Shown one piece after another: positions 39,500 through 52,903 of a DNA stretch of 64,000 nt. The stretch is from Anaeromyces robustus. Its lineage: Eukaryota > Neocallimastigomycota > Neocallimastigomycetes > Neocallimastigales > Neocallimastigaceae. The position numbers and the translations under genes were made by a program. The notes beneath the pieces are model-generated. The model was given only the letters and a program-made list of their open reading frames with translations. It was not told the DNA's origin and ran no database searches. The DNA lies in NCBI GenBank assembly GCA_002104895.1, contig MCFG01000320.1, forward strand, positions 18,792 to 82,791, in the 5' to 3' direction. How positions within the stretch are numbered: position 1 is the first letter of the stretch; the number at the start of each line of letters is the position of its first letter.

Positions 39500-40142
39500 A
39501 ATAAATACAGTTTTCACCGATGATATGTATCAAGTTTTGAAGCAAAAAGTAATGTATAATACTATTGGTATAACATCAAATGAGAATTTTTCAACAGAAA
39601 AAGTAAGCATATAATATAAAAATAATATTTATTATGAACAATATTATTTCATTATATCTTTTTTTATTATATTTATTAAAAGTGATTAATAAGTGATTTT
39701 TATTGAGTATTAATATATTCTCTTCTATTATTAATATTATTATTATTATTAAAGACATTAAAAGATATTTATAGGATTGATAGTAACAAATCTGTAATTG
39801 GGTTAGGAATATATTTTATTTCAAGTTATATAAGGCATTGTTGTCATCCTAATGCAAAAGTATGTTATTTAAATAATAATAATACATTATCATTAATCTC
39901 TACACAATATATCAAAAAGGGTGAAGAAATAACTATTTCATATATAGATACCCATAATAAATCTTCAAAGAAATGTCATGAAGAATTATACAATAAATTT
40001 AAAATAAAAGTAAAGCATATTTTTTATTATAATTAATTATTATTATTATAATTGTTATTATTATATACTAACTTATTTTATTATTTATTATAAATTTATA
40101 TAATATTTCTTATAAATAATGTAGTGTTTTTGTAATAAATAA
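36917..40142 (+). CDS. SET-domain protein with N-terminal hydrophobic segment
   Basis: Predicted 691-residue protein, likely a lysine methyltransferase. Eight exons: 36917-36995, 37213-37344, 37600-37745, 37847-38053, 38224-39370, 39511-39602, 39755-40009, 40125-40142. Residues 7-25 form a hydrophobic stretch (IFIGITVTSITIFICSQFL), a possible signal anchor. The SET N-part is near 160-188 (GVNICVISKKDILPGEIIYS). A cysteine set C193-x2-C196-x17-C214-x3-C218 sits where SMYD/Set5-type proteins carry a MYND-like insert. A long Asn-rich insert with a (Gln/His) run separates it from the SET C-part, IRHCCHPNAK and GEEITISYID. The last exon has five sense codons and supplies CFCNK, consistent with a post-SET cysteine pair. 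If the final intron is not used, the protein would end VKHIFYYN instead. The usual NHSCxPN reads RHCCHPN, so activity is uncertain. The alternative ATG at 36912 runs into a stop after ten codons, so 36917 was chosen. Confidence 0.8.
37146..37204. repeat. (TAA)n microsatellite in SET-gene intron 1
   Basis: About nineteen TAA units directly upstream of the second exon's acceptor. Confidence 0.9.
39415..39494. repeat. (TAA)n microsatellite in SET-gene intron
   Basis: About twenty-five TAA units in the intron between the large fifth exon and the sixth exon, ending within 20 nt of the acceptor. Confidence 0.95.
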
Positions 40143-41614
<1,472 letters not shown>

Positions 41615-42500
41615 TTATTTTTTAATTTTATTCATTAATTTATCTATATAATCATAGGCATAAGTGTTTTTTTCATTTAATATTTTGAAAATAAGGTCTA
41701 AATTTAAATCTTTTCTTTCTTGTCTTTCTATATAAATTTTCTTTTTTAATTGAGAAAATTCTTTGTAGAGAGCATCTAATTGAATATTTTGTTTTATATT
41801 TAATTCTTTTTTATTTTTTTGATATTCTTGTGTTGTATTTTCTAATTCATCATTTAATTTTTTAATTTGATTAGAAGAAGCTTTATTTATACTTTTATTA
41901 TTAAGACGTTCCTTATAAAGTTCTAGTTCTAATTCACGTATTCTTTTTAAATATTCCTTTTCAGTATTATAAAGATGTTCATCACTTTTCATTATAAATT
42001 TTTGGAAATTTCGTTGATTTTTTTCATTCATTTTAATATTTTCTTTTCGAAGTTTATGAAATTTTATTTTTAATATTTCATTAATTCTTTTTTCATTTTG
42101 AAGTTGTTGGTATAAATTTTGTATTTTGGTATCTTTATCTTTATTTTGTTGATTTAATTCCTTTATTTGATCAGTTAATAAAGAATATATTTCAGAATGT
42201 GAAATAATATTATTTTCAATGGTTGGATCAACTGGATGTTTGTTTATTCTCATATTTATAATAGGATTATCATTTTTATAAGTTTGATAAATATTAATAG
42301 TATCTTTATCATCATGGTAAATTGGTTTTTTAAATTGAAAAGATGGTTGTTGGGAAGTAGATTGTGATGAATTTTCTTTAATTTGATTTATTTTAGAATT
42401 AAGTGAGTTTAATTCACTATTATAAGATAATGAGGATAAATTATTATTAATTTTATTTATGTCCATATTCTTAACATTAGCATTGTTAATATTTTTATTT

Positions 42501-42556
<56 letters not shown>

Positions 42557-42581
42557 GTTATTATTATTATTATTATTATTT

Positions 42582-42619
<38 letters not shown>

Positions 42620-43191
42620 TTCATTATTATTATTGTTATTATTATTATTGTTATTATAATCCTTAAGTATTTCTTGTTTTATTGTTTTTTTCCTTTGAAT
42701 AGAACTTCCACTATCATAACTATCATTATTTATACATACAATATCATTTTTTTTTATGATCGATGCAGTATTACTTGTAGATGTAGAAGATGATGAAGTA
42801 CTACTAATAATTTTTCCTGAGATATTATTATATTCTCTCTTAAAATCAGTGTCATTATTAATATTATCATTATCAATACAATTATTATTATTATCTAATT
42901 TTTTTGTTTTAAGTCGATCATTAACTTCTTTCCATTTTTTTGAAAATTCTTTTTTAAGTTGTTCAGATTCTGAATTATTATCTCCTGATATTGAAGAAGA
43001 CGATAAAAGATAATGATTATTATGTACTGAGGATTTACTTTTCGATGTTTTAGAATTAATATTATTAGTATATTCATGTTGACTATTGTTACTTAATTGA
43101 TTTATTTCTGTTTTTGTATCTTCCGAATTTGGTAAAAATTTCTTTAAATGTTCTTCTTGAATTTTCATCATTAAAACAGTACTACTACTAC

Positions 43192-43222
<31 letters not shown>

Positions 43223-43423
43223 AGAATTTGAATTTAAATTTATATTCGACCTCGTACTTACTTTTGACATTCTATCTTTATAACTCTTTATGGAATTATT
43301 ATCTATATTATTATTAATATTATTATCATTATTATAAGAATTTGAATTTAAATTTATATTCGACCTAGTACTTGCTTTTGATATTTTATCTTTATAACTC
43401 TTTATAGAATTATTATCTTTATT

Positions 43424-43522
<99 letters not shown>

Positions 43523-45523
43523 AGAATTTGAATTTAAATTTATATTCGATCTAGTACTTGCTTTTGATATTCTATCTTTATAACTCTTTATGGAATTATT
43601 ATCATCTTTATTATTATCTTTATTATTATTATTATTATTTGGTTTAATATTATTTACTTTTTGATTTGAATTAATATTAATTGAAACGTCAATATCATCA
43701 TTCGTTCCTATTTTATTATGTAATTTATCATTATTAACATTTAATGATTCAGTTTTTAATAAAATATTATCAATTTTATTTGAAATTATATCATTGTAAT
43801 TACCATTATTACTAATATTATTAGTATTAGTATTATTCTTAGTATTAGTATTAGTATTAGTATTATTAAGTGAATAAAAATTTTTGTCAATGGATTCACT
43901 TAAACTATCTAATACAAGACTTTTTTGAGAAACACTACCTTCTTTTTTTTTTGGATGATTTATTAATTTTTTGGTAATATATTGTGAAGATATTAAAAGG
44001 TTAGAAAGATTATCCTGAGATTTTTCTTCTTTCCTATCTTTTTTACTTTCTCTTATTTTATTATTAGAAAACACTTTTTCATTATTTTTCTTTTTAATTT
44101 TTTCATTATTACTGGAAGATAAAGTTCTTAAATCTTCTAAAAATTTATCTTGTTCATTCTTCATTGAAGAAATTTCTGAATTAGAAGGAATAATATTATA
44201 ATCAGTATTTAATAGTTCATGTTCAGGAATAGTAGTTGTCATATCTTTTTCATAATCTGATTTATTAGGAGAAGATAAATTTGTAATTTGATCACCTGTC
44301 ATTGAATATAAAATTTTATCACTTTCATTTTCATTTTCAATATTTATATTTATTGTTTTATTATTATTTCCATCATTATCACTGATATTTTCCTTATTAA
44401 ATTCATCAATATCTATTTGCCTTGTATCGAATGGTTCATTTGTATTAGAATAAGAAGATTTTGAAAGTTTACTGTTTAATTCTTTTAATTTTTCAATTTC
44501 CATTAATAATTTATTTTTAGCAATCAAGGATTTTATAGTACTTTGAGAAGATACACCTGACAGAGAATAAGTTTGATTAAGAGAAAATATGCTACTCTTA
44601 GTTGATTTATTTTCATAATCATTATATTTATTTTTCTTCTTTTTTCTATTATTAGTTTTTTTAATTGTCATAGTACTAGGTTGAGAATCAGAAACTAAAC
44701 TTAAATTTGAATTAAATTTCATTTTTTTACTATCAATATAACTATGTTGACTTTCTATTCTACTTATTTCAGTATGGTTAACCATATCTTCATCCTCATC
44801 CTCATTTTCATCATTATCTTCATCTTCATCTTCACCTTCATCTTCATTTTCATCTTCTTCATCTTCATCATCATCCTCATCGTCATCATCCTCATCGTCA
44901 TCATCATCATCATCATCATCTTCTTCTTCTTCATTGTTATTATCATTATCATCATACTCATCATATTTAGTATTATTATTTTCTATTTCTTCATTTTCAT
45001 TATTATTATTATTATTATTACTACTGTTATCTTCTTTAATTTCTCTATTTTTTTTTAAAAGTTTTTTAAATTTTTTTAAATAACTATGACTACTTGCACT
45101 TGTTATAGAATCTAAATCAATTCCTAAAAAATTATGACTACTTTCATCATCTTTATTACTATTATCATCATCTTCATCATCATTTTCTTCTTCATATTCT
45201 TCTTCATCGAATAAAAAATCTGAATATAATTTAGATATTTTACTTTGAAAATCGTCACTCTGAATAGTTTTACTTGGAAGACTACTACTTATAAAGGATT
45301 GATTTGATGGAATAATATTATTGAGTTGAGATTCAATTAAATGATAATCATTATTATTTTTTGAAGACGAGTAAATATCTTTATCTAATGATAAACCAGA
45401 AGAATAATAACTTACATTATGGTCATTCATATTGGTATTGTAACTACCAGTAGTATCCTTTAGACTTTCCTTATTAATATTTATTCTTATGTACAAATTA
45501 TCATCATCGGATTGAGAAATCAT
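41615..45523 (-). CDS. Acidic, poly-Asn, coiled-coil protein of unknown function
   Basis: Intronless 1302-residue reading frame whose function I do not recognise. Residues 1-150 are Ser/Asp-rich. About 190-250 is an extreme acidic block of Glu, Asp and Asn. Around 640-790 a phrase, SIKSYKDRISKASTRSNINL followed by NSNSYNN, appears three times (variants SYKDK and SYKDRMSKV), separated by poly-Asn runs. Two further long Asn runs lie near 955-1015. The C-terminal 200 residues (about 1105-1300) are charged, Leu/Ile/Lys/Glu-rich and heptad-like, a likely coiled coil. The short C-terminal stretch is LDLIFKILNEKNTYAYDYID. No catalytic motif, signal peptide or membrane segment was seen. A cytoskeletal or scaffold role is conceivable from the coiled coil but unproven. 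The frame is open across low-complexity and ordinary sequence alike, which supports a real gene. The long plus-strand frames here are repeat shadows. Confidence 0.85.
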
Positions 45524-46227
45524 ATTTAATATATTATTTGTATTATTGATTATCTAAGAAATTAAATACTTTGATTTATAATCTATGTTTTATTATAATA
45601 AATAAACTTTATAATAGATAGTAAAATAAATAGAAAGAATAAAGAAATAATTCATAATAATAATTTTAATAAATTTGGTCTTTTTGGTCTTTTTTTTTTT
45701 TTTTTTTAGTAATATAATATTTTTATTGTTATTAAACTTAATATGATTGTAAACAGTAATTATAATTTTTACTTTTTAAAGTTAATTACACAATATAATT
45801 ATCATTATTTTTATTTGGTTTGTTTTATTCTATTTATTATAATTTATATCTAACATATATTATTGTTAAAAATTATTAAAAAAGTTAAATATTAATTTTA
45901 ATTATATTTTATAATATTATTTTAATATGATTATCTTATATAAGCCACAATAAAATATCATTAATATAATTCATCTTGTGGCTTTAAATATACATATCAA
46001 ACTTATATATTAAATATATATTAATTTAATAAAAATTTAATATATAAGTTTAACATGTTTAATTTAAGACATCAAAAAGAGAAAAAAAAAAGTTAAAAAA
46101 TTATAACCAAATATCAAGATACAACCAAATATTAAATATACAAGAATTTATCTTATTTTATAATTACAATTTAATTACATTTTATATATATACATATATT
46201 TTTTTTTAAAAAAAATAAAATTTTATA
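45524..46227. other. Divergent intergenic region
   Basis: Shared upstream region of the acidic coiled-coil gene (-) and the LURP-one-related gene (+). AT-rich, with a T-run at about 45690-45709. A short inverted phrase, TTATATAAGCCACAA...TTGTGGCTTTAAATA (about 45937-45991), could fold into a stem. No gene seen. Confidence 0.5.
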
Positions 46228-46971
46228 ATGACAAGTAATAATATGCAACAAAATCAAGATTCTTCTGATCCACCACCATACACTCCGGGGCCTTATTATG
46301 CTGAAGCACCTTATGATACAAATACAAAAAATTATAATGATTTCATTAATATACCAGATCATGAAATTGTAATTATAGATAGAAAATATGTTACCAACAA
46401 ACATATAAAGTATTGTTTAAGAGAAGGATTTAGTTCTTTTAGCAATCATACAATAGTAATTCTTGATAGTGAAAGAAAAGAACAGTTTAATTGTAAAGAA
46501 AAAAACAATCAAGTAATACTTTATGATATTGATAATTGCCCAATTTTAAATGCTTATGGAGAAATTAATAATTATAATAAAACATATATATATAAAGATG
46601 CTAAAGACGATGTAGTTTATGCATCTATTGAATGTCCAGCAAAAATAACAGATGATATACGAAACTATAGTATAAATATTTTAAATAAAGCCAATAATAA
46701 GAGAGAAGAATTAGAAATGAGATTTAATAAATTTAGAGGTTACTATTGTGTTTATTGTAATAAAGGAAAAGATAATGAAGTAATGATTGGTACAATAAGA
46801 AAATCAAATACTTCTAGTATGAAATATTCAATAGAAATTGCTCCAATGGTAGATTATATGTTTATGTTAAGTCTTGGTATTTTAATAATAAGATTTGAAA
46901 CCATAAAAAGAATTCTTCATCAAAAAAGAACAATGAAATATGGATACCTTGGTGGATTACTATTTAGATAA
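46228..46971 (+). CDS. LURP-one-related / scramblase-like (tubby-type fold) protein
   Basis: Single-exon gene for a predicted 247-residue protein. Its N-terminus is Pro/Tyr-rich with a PPPY motif at 15-18, a typical WW-domain ligand. From about 44 a run of short beta-strand-like segments follows: IVIIDRKYV, HTIVILDSERKEQFNCKEKN, QVILYDIDNCPILNAYGEI, TYIYKDAKDDVVYASIECP. It closes with APMVDYMFMLSLGILIIRFE, a hydrophobic helix. This order (strand repeats, a D-x-x-x-x-x-x-F step, a valine/aspartate-tyrosine step, then a buried helix) is that of the LURP-one-related family, which shares the tubby/phospholipid-scramblase fold. The biochemical role is unknown. Membrane-lipid binding is the usual guess. 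The start is the first ATG after a long poly-A leader. Confidence 0.7.
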   Translation: MTSNNMQQNQDSSDPPPYTPGPYYAEAPYDTNTKNYNDFINIPDHEIVIIDRKYVTNKHIKYCLREGFSSFSNHTIVILDSERKEQFNCKEKNNQVILYDIDNCPILNAYGEINNYNKTYIYKDAKDDVVYASIECPAKITDDIRNYSINILNKANNKREELEMRFNKFRGYYCVYCNKGKDNEVMIGTIRKSNTSSMKYSIEIAPMVDYMFMLSLGILIIRFETIKRILHQKRTMKYGYLGGLLFR

Positions 46972-48000
46972 AATTCATTTCATTTTATTTCATTTCAAAA
47001 AAAAAAAAAAAAAGTCATACATATTAAAATCTTATTTATTCTTAAGCCTTTGTCTTATAATATCTATTAAATATAAATAATATATTAGTTAAAATTAATC
47101 ACTTAAAAAATCTAAATAAATTTTTTAAGTTTTCATTTACATCATAATTCAATAAAATGAAAGATTTTCAATGATTATTATTACTAATTATATTACTTTT
47201 TTTATTTTTTATTTTTTTTTTAAAAAAAATAAAAAATAAAAAAAGTATAAATATTAAATCAATAATATAATTATATTACAGAACAAAATTATATATATAT
47301 TAGTAGTTAATTAAAATAATTTAAATATTTATTATTTTATATATATATATATTAGTAATTAATTAAAATAATCTGAATATTTACTATTTTATAATTATAA
47401 AAAATCTATAAAAAATAATAAAAATAAAAATATCATTAATTACATAGCAACACAATTTTTTCTTTGTAATGAAATTAGAAATTTGAAATTATTAAAAATA
47501 ACATATTTTTTAATAATGATAATAATGATAGTAGTATTATTATATTATATATTATTATTAATATAATATTAATAATTAAAAAAATATTTAAATATTATTT
47601 ATTTATATAATAAGTAATAAATTATAAATAATAAATAATAAATAATAAATAATAAATATATAATAATTATTTATTATAACTTTGTTTATAATAAAATAAT
47701 TATTATAAATTATATAAATGAAGGTATTTGTAGTTATTGTTTTAAAACGAAATAATACCCTTTTAATAAATAAATAAATTTATTTATTTTATTATTATTA
47801 TTATTTTTAGACTAAGATTAATCTTTATTTAAAATAATTAATATGACATAAATGTGAAATATAGATTACATATATAAGTAAAGAATATACAATATATGAA
47901 GTGTAAAATAAATAAAAGTAATAAAGGATACAAAATAATAATAATATTTATTATGAATATTAATTAAATTAAAAATATTAAAATAAACTAAAAGGAAAAG
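46972..48000. other. AT-rich intergenic region
   Basis: 3' flank of the LURP-one-related gene. A near-direct repeat of about 60 bp (TTATATATATATTAGTA/TTAATTAAAATAAT) occurs around 47288-47392. No gene seen. Confidence 0.5.
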
Positions 48001-48830
48001 AAGTTAAGCATTTAACCTCACTCATTCAACGAATAAATTTATACCTTTTCTTTTCGAAGTGTTATTATTGTTATTATACTAATTGAGGAGAATCCGAAAA
48101 GATATATTTACAATTGGCATAATAACAATAAGAAAATGCTACAAACCCATAATAATCGGAACAGAAGACTTTGATGAATCTTTGATAAGTAGTTCATACC
48201 ACTGCCTACATTCCACATCGATATTTAGTTTTTCAAATGCATATTACCCATCAAGGAAAGCATCAAGCATTAAGGAATATATATTATCTTCATAATTTAT
48301 ATCCAAATCCATAGATATTTCCATTGATTAATTTTCAGTAGTTAAGGCAGTCTTCAAGAATAAGTCATAAGCATAGTTAAAAATTGTACTTCTGTCTTGT
48401 TCAAAGGCCTTACCATTGTCACCAAAGATAATTGAGTCCTTACAATTGAAAATCCAGTGAAAAAAACTTTGCATTTTTTCATCACAACATGGGCAGCACA
48501 TAGGAAAGTTTTCAAGTATTGATTTACCTTTAAGCAAAAACCTGTAATTAAATTGAAAACCGCTTCGTATTCTCATAATCCAGAAGAATCCAAGTAAATG
48601 TTGGGGTTAAGTTAGAACAATATCTTGTATATTTTTTGATAGTTTAAATACTTACCTTTAATTTCCTTTTTTGAAAGACCTTTTAATTTTTTCTTTATGG
48701 TACAAAATTCTTTAGTACATGAATAATAAGGCATATTGGAAATATTAATAATTAATTCTTTAATTTTAAAAATAATAAAAGTATTCTTTTTTTCCCATAT
48801 CATCCTTATTTTAAAACTAAAATTCGCTGT
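48001..48830 (-). pseudogene. Decayed LINE 3' end, minus strand
   Basis: Patch of lower AT content with broken frames. Read on the minus strand, 48830-48650 gives NMPYYSCTKEFCTIKKKLKG followed by LSKKEIKG. After an apparent frameshift near 48650 and a stop near 48607, a frame at 48600-48328 reads GFFWIMRIRSGFQFNYRFLL, then CCPCC-x9-FFHWIFNC and ends LTTEN-stop. Downstream, stop-separated pieces follow (YEDNIYSLMLDAFLDG and FEKLNIDVECRQWYELLIKD). The C-x2-C...H-x4-C zinc knuckle after a WI-R-R phrase matches the organisation of the remnant at 24.2 kb, so both probably derive from one LINE family. No reverse-transcriptase catalytic block remains. At least one frameshift and three stops make it non-functional. 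Confidence 0.65.
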
Positions 48831-49722
48831 TTCAATAAATGGAAAAAAAAAAATTCTTTAATTTTTAAATATATATGCATATAAATTAAAAATAATAAAC
48901 GAAGGAGAAAATAAAATATTAAAAATAGAAAATAAAATAAAACAAAATAAAAAAATAAAATAAAAATAAAATAAAATAAAAATAAAATAAAATAAAAATA
49001 AAATAAAAATAAAATAAAATAAAAATAAAATAAAATAAAAATAAAATAAAATAAAATAAAATAAATTAAATTAAATTAAATAAAATAAAATAAATAAAAT
49101 AAAATAAATAAAATAAAATAAAAATAAAAAAAAAAAAATATGATTAATATTTATTAAAGAAGAATACTTTATTATACATATTATTAAAATAATAAAAATA
49201 ATTTATAAAAGTTAATTCAAATATATACAATAACAAAAGCAGTTACTTAATAATAAAAAGTAGATTAAGTATTTTTTGAATTCTTTTATCATAATTAACT
49301 TTTACTAAGTTAATTAAATATTTATAATATATATATATATTTAAAAGGCCATAAAATAAAACAGAATATAATATTTTTTTTTTAAATATATGTATATTTT
49401 TATTTATTTATTAATAATAAAAACAATAGTATATAAAAATTTTAAAGGAATAAAAAAAAAAAATCAAACACTCTTTTTTTTACCAATTAAATTATATCAT
49501 ATATTTATTTATTGTGTTCTATTAATAATTATTTTTAAATGATATAGTATTATTTTCTATTAAAATAATAATATTATTAAATATGTAAGAATGTTATATA
49601 TAAATGTAAAATAAAAAATAAAAAAAATAAATAAATAATTTTTTCTAAGATTAAATAAAAAAATTACATAAACGTTAAACAAATAAATTTTCTCTCTTCC
49701 CTTTATATTTATATATATATAA

Positions 49723-49753
<31 letters not shown>

Positions 49754-49878
49754 CAAAATTAAATATAATATTTATGAATAAAGAGAAAAATATATACTAA
49801 ATGAATTGTTATAAATTAAAATGTTAAAAAAATATATAAATAAAAAAAAATGAATAATAGATTTTTTTATGAAAAAAT
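48804..49878. other. AT-rich intergenic region
   Basis: Upstream edge of the LINE remnant and 3' flank of the Nopp140-like gene. Dominated by the AAAAT array at 48925-49130 and poly-A/T tracts. No gene seen. Confidence 0.55.
48925..49130. repeat. (AAAAT)n pentanucleotide array
   Basis: About forty AAAAT units with regular slips to AAAAAT, AAATT and AAAT. It is less uniform than the tract in MCM4. Confidence 0.9.
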
Positions 49879-52800
49879 TTAATCAAGGTTGAATTTTATA
49901 CTGTGTGATTCTAAATCAATTTTTCCTCCTCTATATGATCCTCTCTTCTTTTTGTTCTTTTCATTACGGAATCCCTTACCACGAGTAACAATTAAATCTC
50001 TATGAGCTTTTTCACCATAAGAACCAACGGCACCACCCTATAATAATAATTATTATTTTAAAAATTATATAATTAATACATAAAACATTAATATTATTTA
50101 ATTATTATAATTATTTTAATATTATAGATATATTATTATAATATTTATTTAATTATTAATTAAAATATACCTTAGCCATAAAACTATTATCTTTTAATCT
50201 TTCATCTAAAAATACAACGTCTTCATCCTTTATTCTCTTGAATGGAACATTTTGCTATTTATTATAATATTATATATTTATTTTAATGAAAAAAAAATTA
50301 TTATTATTAAAATATTTTAAAAATAGATGATATATAACGATTCTCTTTTTTTTTGACTAAATAACAATAATACTTACAGTACGCTTCTTCTTTTCTTTTG
50401 GTGGAGCTGGTTCATCTTCTCTCTTACGTTTATTATTGGTAGTCTCTTCTTCATTTGAACTAGAAACATTTAATTCGGATGATTCAGATGATTCTTTCTT
50501 TTCTTCTTTTTCTTCTTCTGAAGAGTCTGAATCAGAATCTGAATCTGAACTATCTGAAGATTCTTTCTTTTCTTCATTCTTTTCTTCTTCTTCTGAAGAG
50601 TCTGAAGAGTCTGAATCAGAATCTGAACTGTCAGAATCTGAACTATCTGAGGATTCATTCTTTTCTTCACTCTTTTCTTCTTCTGATGAATCAGAACCAC
50701 TAGATGATTCTTCTTTAGTTTCTTCTTTCTTTTCTTCTTCTTCTGAAGAGTCAGAATCAGAATCGGAATCAGAATCGGAATCAGAACTACTATCAGATGA
50801 ATCGGAATCCGAGTCGGAGGAATCTGAACTGTCAGATGATTCTTCCTTCTTTTCTTCTTTTTCTTCTTCTTCTGAAGAGTCAGAATCAGAATCGGAATCA
50901 GAACTACTATCGGATGAATCTGAATCAGAACTTGAGGAATCTGAGTCGGAATCAGAATCGGAAAAATCAGAATCAGAACTTTCAGAGGATTCTTCCTTCT
51001 TTTCTTCTTCTTCTGAAGACTCAGAATCAGAATCAGATTCTGATGAATCTGAGTCAGAATCAGAACTGTCAGATGTAGATTCTTCCTTCTTTTCTTCTTC
51101 TTTTTCACTTTCTGAAGAATCAGAATCAGAATCTGAGTCTGAAGAATCTGAATCTGAAGAATCTGAATCTGAAGAATCTGAGTCTGAAGAATCTGAATCT
51201 GAAGAATCTGAGTCTGAAGAATCTGAGTCTGAAGAATCTGAGTCTGAAGAATCTGATGATTCTTCCTTCTTTTCTTCTTTCTTTTCTTCTTCATCTGAAT
51301 CACTGTCTGAAGAATCAGAATCAGTGTCAGAGTCTGAAGAATCTGAAGAATCTGATGATTCTTCTTTCTTATCAACGTCCATTTTATCTTCTTTTTCTTC
51401 TTCACTTGAAGAATCAGAATCTGAACTGTCTGAAGAATCAGAATCTGAGCTGTCTGAAGAATCAGAATCTGAGCTATCTGAAGAATCAGAATCTGAGCTA
51501 TCTGAAGAATCAGAATCTGAACTGTCTGAAGAATCAGAATCTGAACTGTCTGAAGAATCAGAATCTGAACTGTCTGAAGAATCAGAATCTGAGCTATCTG
51601 AAGAATCAGAATCTGAGCTATCTGAAGAATCAGAATCTGAATTATCTGATGACTCTTCTTTTTTTTCTTCTTCCTTCTTATCAACATCCATTTTATCTTC
51701 TTCATCATCTGAAGAATCAGAATCAGAATCAGAATCAGAATCAGAATCAGAAGAATCAGAGCTGTCTGAAGAAGAATCACTATCACTATCACTGTCTGAA
51801 TCTGAGGAGTCTGAATCTGAGGAGTCTGAATCTGAAGATTCTTCCTTCTTTTCTTCCTTGTTTTCTTCTTTCTTTTCTTCCTTCTTTTCTTCTTTCTTTT
51901 CTTCTTTTTCACTTTCAGAGGAATCTGAATCTGAAGAATCTGAGTCTGAACTATCAGAATCTGAGGAATCTGAGTCAGAAGATTCAGAATCTGAATTTGA
52001 ATCTGATGATTCTTCTTTCTTTTCTTCCTTCTTTTCTTCTTTCTTTTCTTCTTTTTCACTTTCAGAGGAATCTGAATCTGAAGAATCTGAGTCTGAACTA
52101 TCAGAATCTGAGGAATCTGAGTCAGAAGATTCAGAATCTGAATTTGAATCTGATGATTCTTCCTTCTTTTCTTCTTCTTTTTCACTTTCTGATGAATCGC
52201 TATCAGAACTACTGTCAGAATCTGAAGAATCACTATCAGAACTACTATCAGAATCTGATGAATCACTATCAGAACTACTATCAGAATCTGATGAATCACT
52301 ATCAGAACTACTATCAGAATCTGATGAATCACTATCAGAACTACTGTCAGAATCTGATGAATCACTATCAGAACTACTGTCAGAATCTGATGAATCACTA
52401 TCAGAACTACTGTCAGAATCTGATGAATCACTATCAGAACTACTATCGGAATCTGATGATTTTTCTTCTTTCTTTTCTTCTTTCTTTTCTTCTTTCTTTA
52501 TTTCTTCCTTTTCACTTTCTGAACTATCTGAATCTGAACTGTCGGAATCTGAACTATCTGAAGAATCAGAATCTGAACTATCAGAATCTGAACTATCAGA
52601 ATCTGAACTATCAGAATCTGAACTATCTGAAGAATCAGAATCTGAACTATCAGAATCTGAAGAATCAGAAGAATCACTTGAATCACTATCATCTGAGTCT
52701 GAGTCTGAGTCTGAATCTGAATCACTATCTACTTTTATTTTTTTTGATTTACTTTCATCTTCCTTATCTGTGAATTCACTTTTTCTCTTTTTTGAATTAA

Positions 52801-52903
52801 TTTCTTCTTCAGATGATTCACTGCTTGAACTTTCTGAACTGGAATCTTCTTTCATTTCTTTTAATTTCTTTTCTACTTCAATCTCCTTTTTAGATTTACC
52901 CAT
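49879..52903 (-). CDS. SRP40: Nopp140/Srp40-like nucleolar phosphoprotein
   Basis: Predicted 922-residue nucleolar chaperone of box H/ACA and C/D snoRNPs. Minus-strand exons: 52903-50378, 50254-50171, 50037-49879. Residues 1-60 are Lys/Glu/Ser-rich with KKRK and KSKKIK basic clusters. About 60-820 is an enormous array of Ser-Asp runs split by KEEEKKEE-type blocks, prime casein kinase 2 targets. A second basic cluster ([20 protein letters not shown]) precedes the conserved SRP40 C-terminal domain. That domain spans two small exons: [20 protein letters not shown], then [20 protein letters not shown] and [14 protein letters not shown]. This domain is near-diagnostic of Nopp140/Srp40. It lacks the N-terminal LisH of animal Nopp140, like yeast Srp40, but is more than twice the yeast length. 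The repeats are codon-biased so that the antisense strand is also open for over 800 codons. That frame is a shadow. Confidence 0.93.
50480..52740. repeat. Ser-Asp coding minisatellite
   Basis: Hierarchical tandem repeats inside the Nopp140-like gene. The basic units are 6-bp (Ser-Asp) steps arranged into 24-30-bp units, such as the ten-copy block at about 51405-51650 and the seven- to nine-copy block at about 52190-52450. A larger segment at about 51840-52010 is repeated almost exactly at 52010-52165. Copies are highly similar at the DNA level, which points to ongoing slippage or unequal exchange. Confidence 0.9.

Noticed and set aside
42459-45058. Several plus-strand Leu/Ile/Tyr-rich frames across the acidic poly-Asn gene
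   Set aside because: Antisense or out-of-frame translations of AAT and GAT/GAA runs.
48083-48295. Plus-strand 70-codon frame
   Set aside because: The minus strand of the same stretch reads as stop-separated LINE fragments, and this frame has no recognisable feature.
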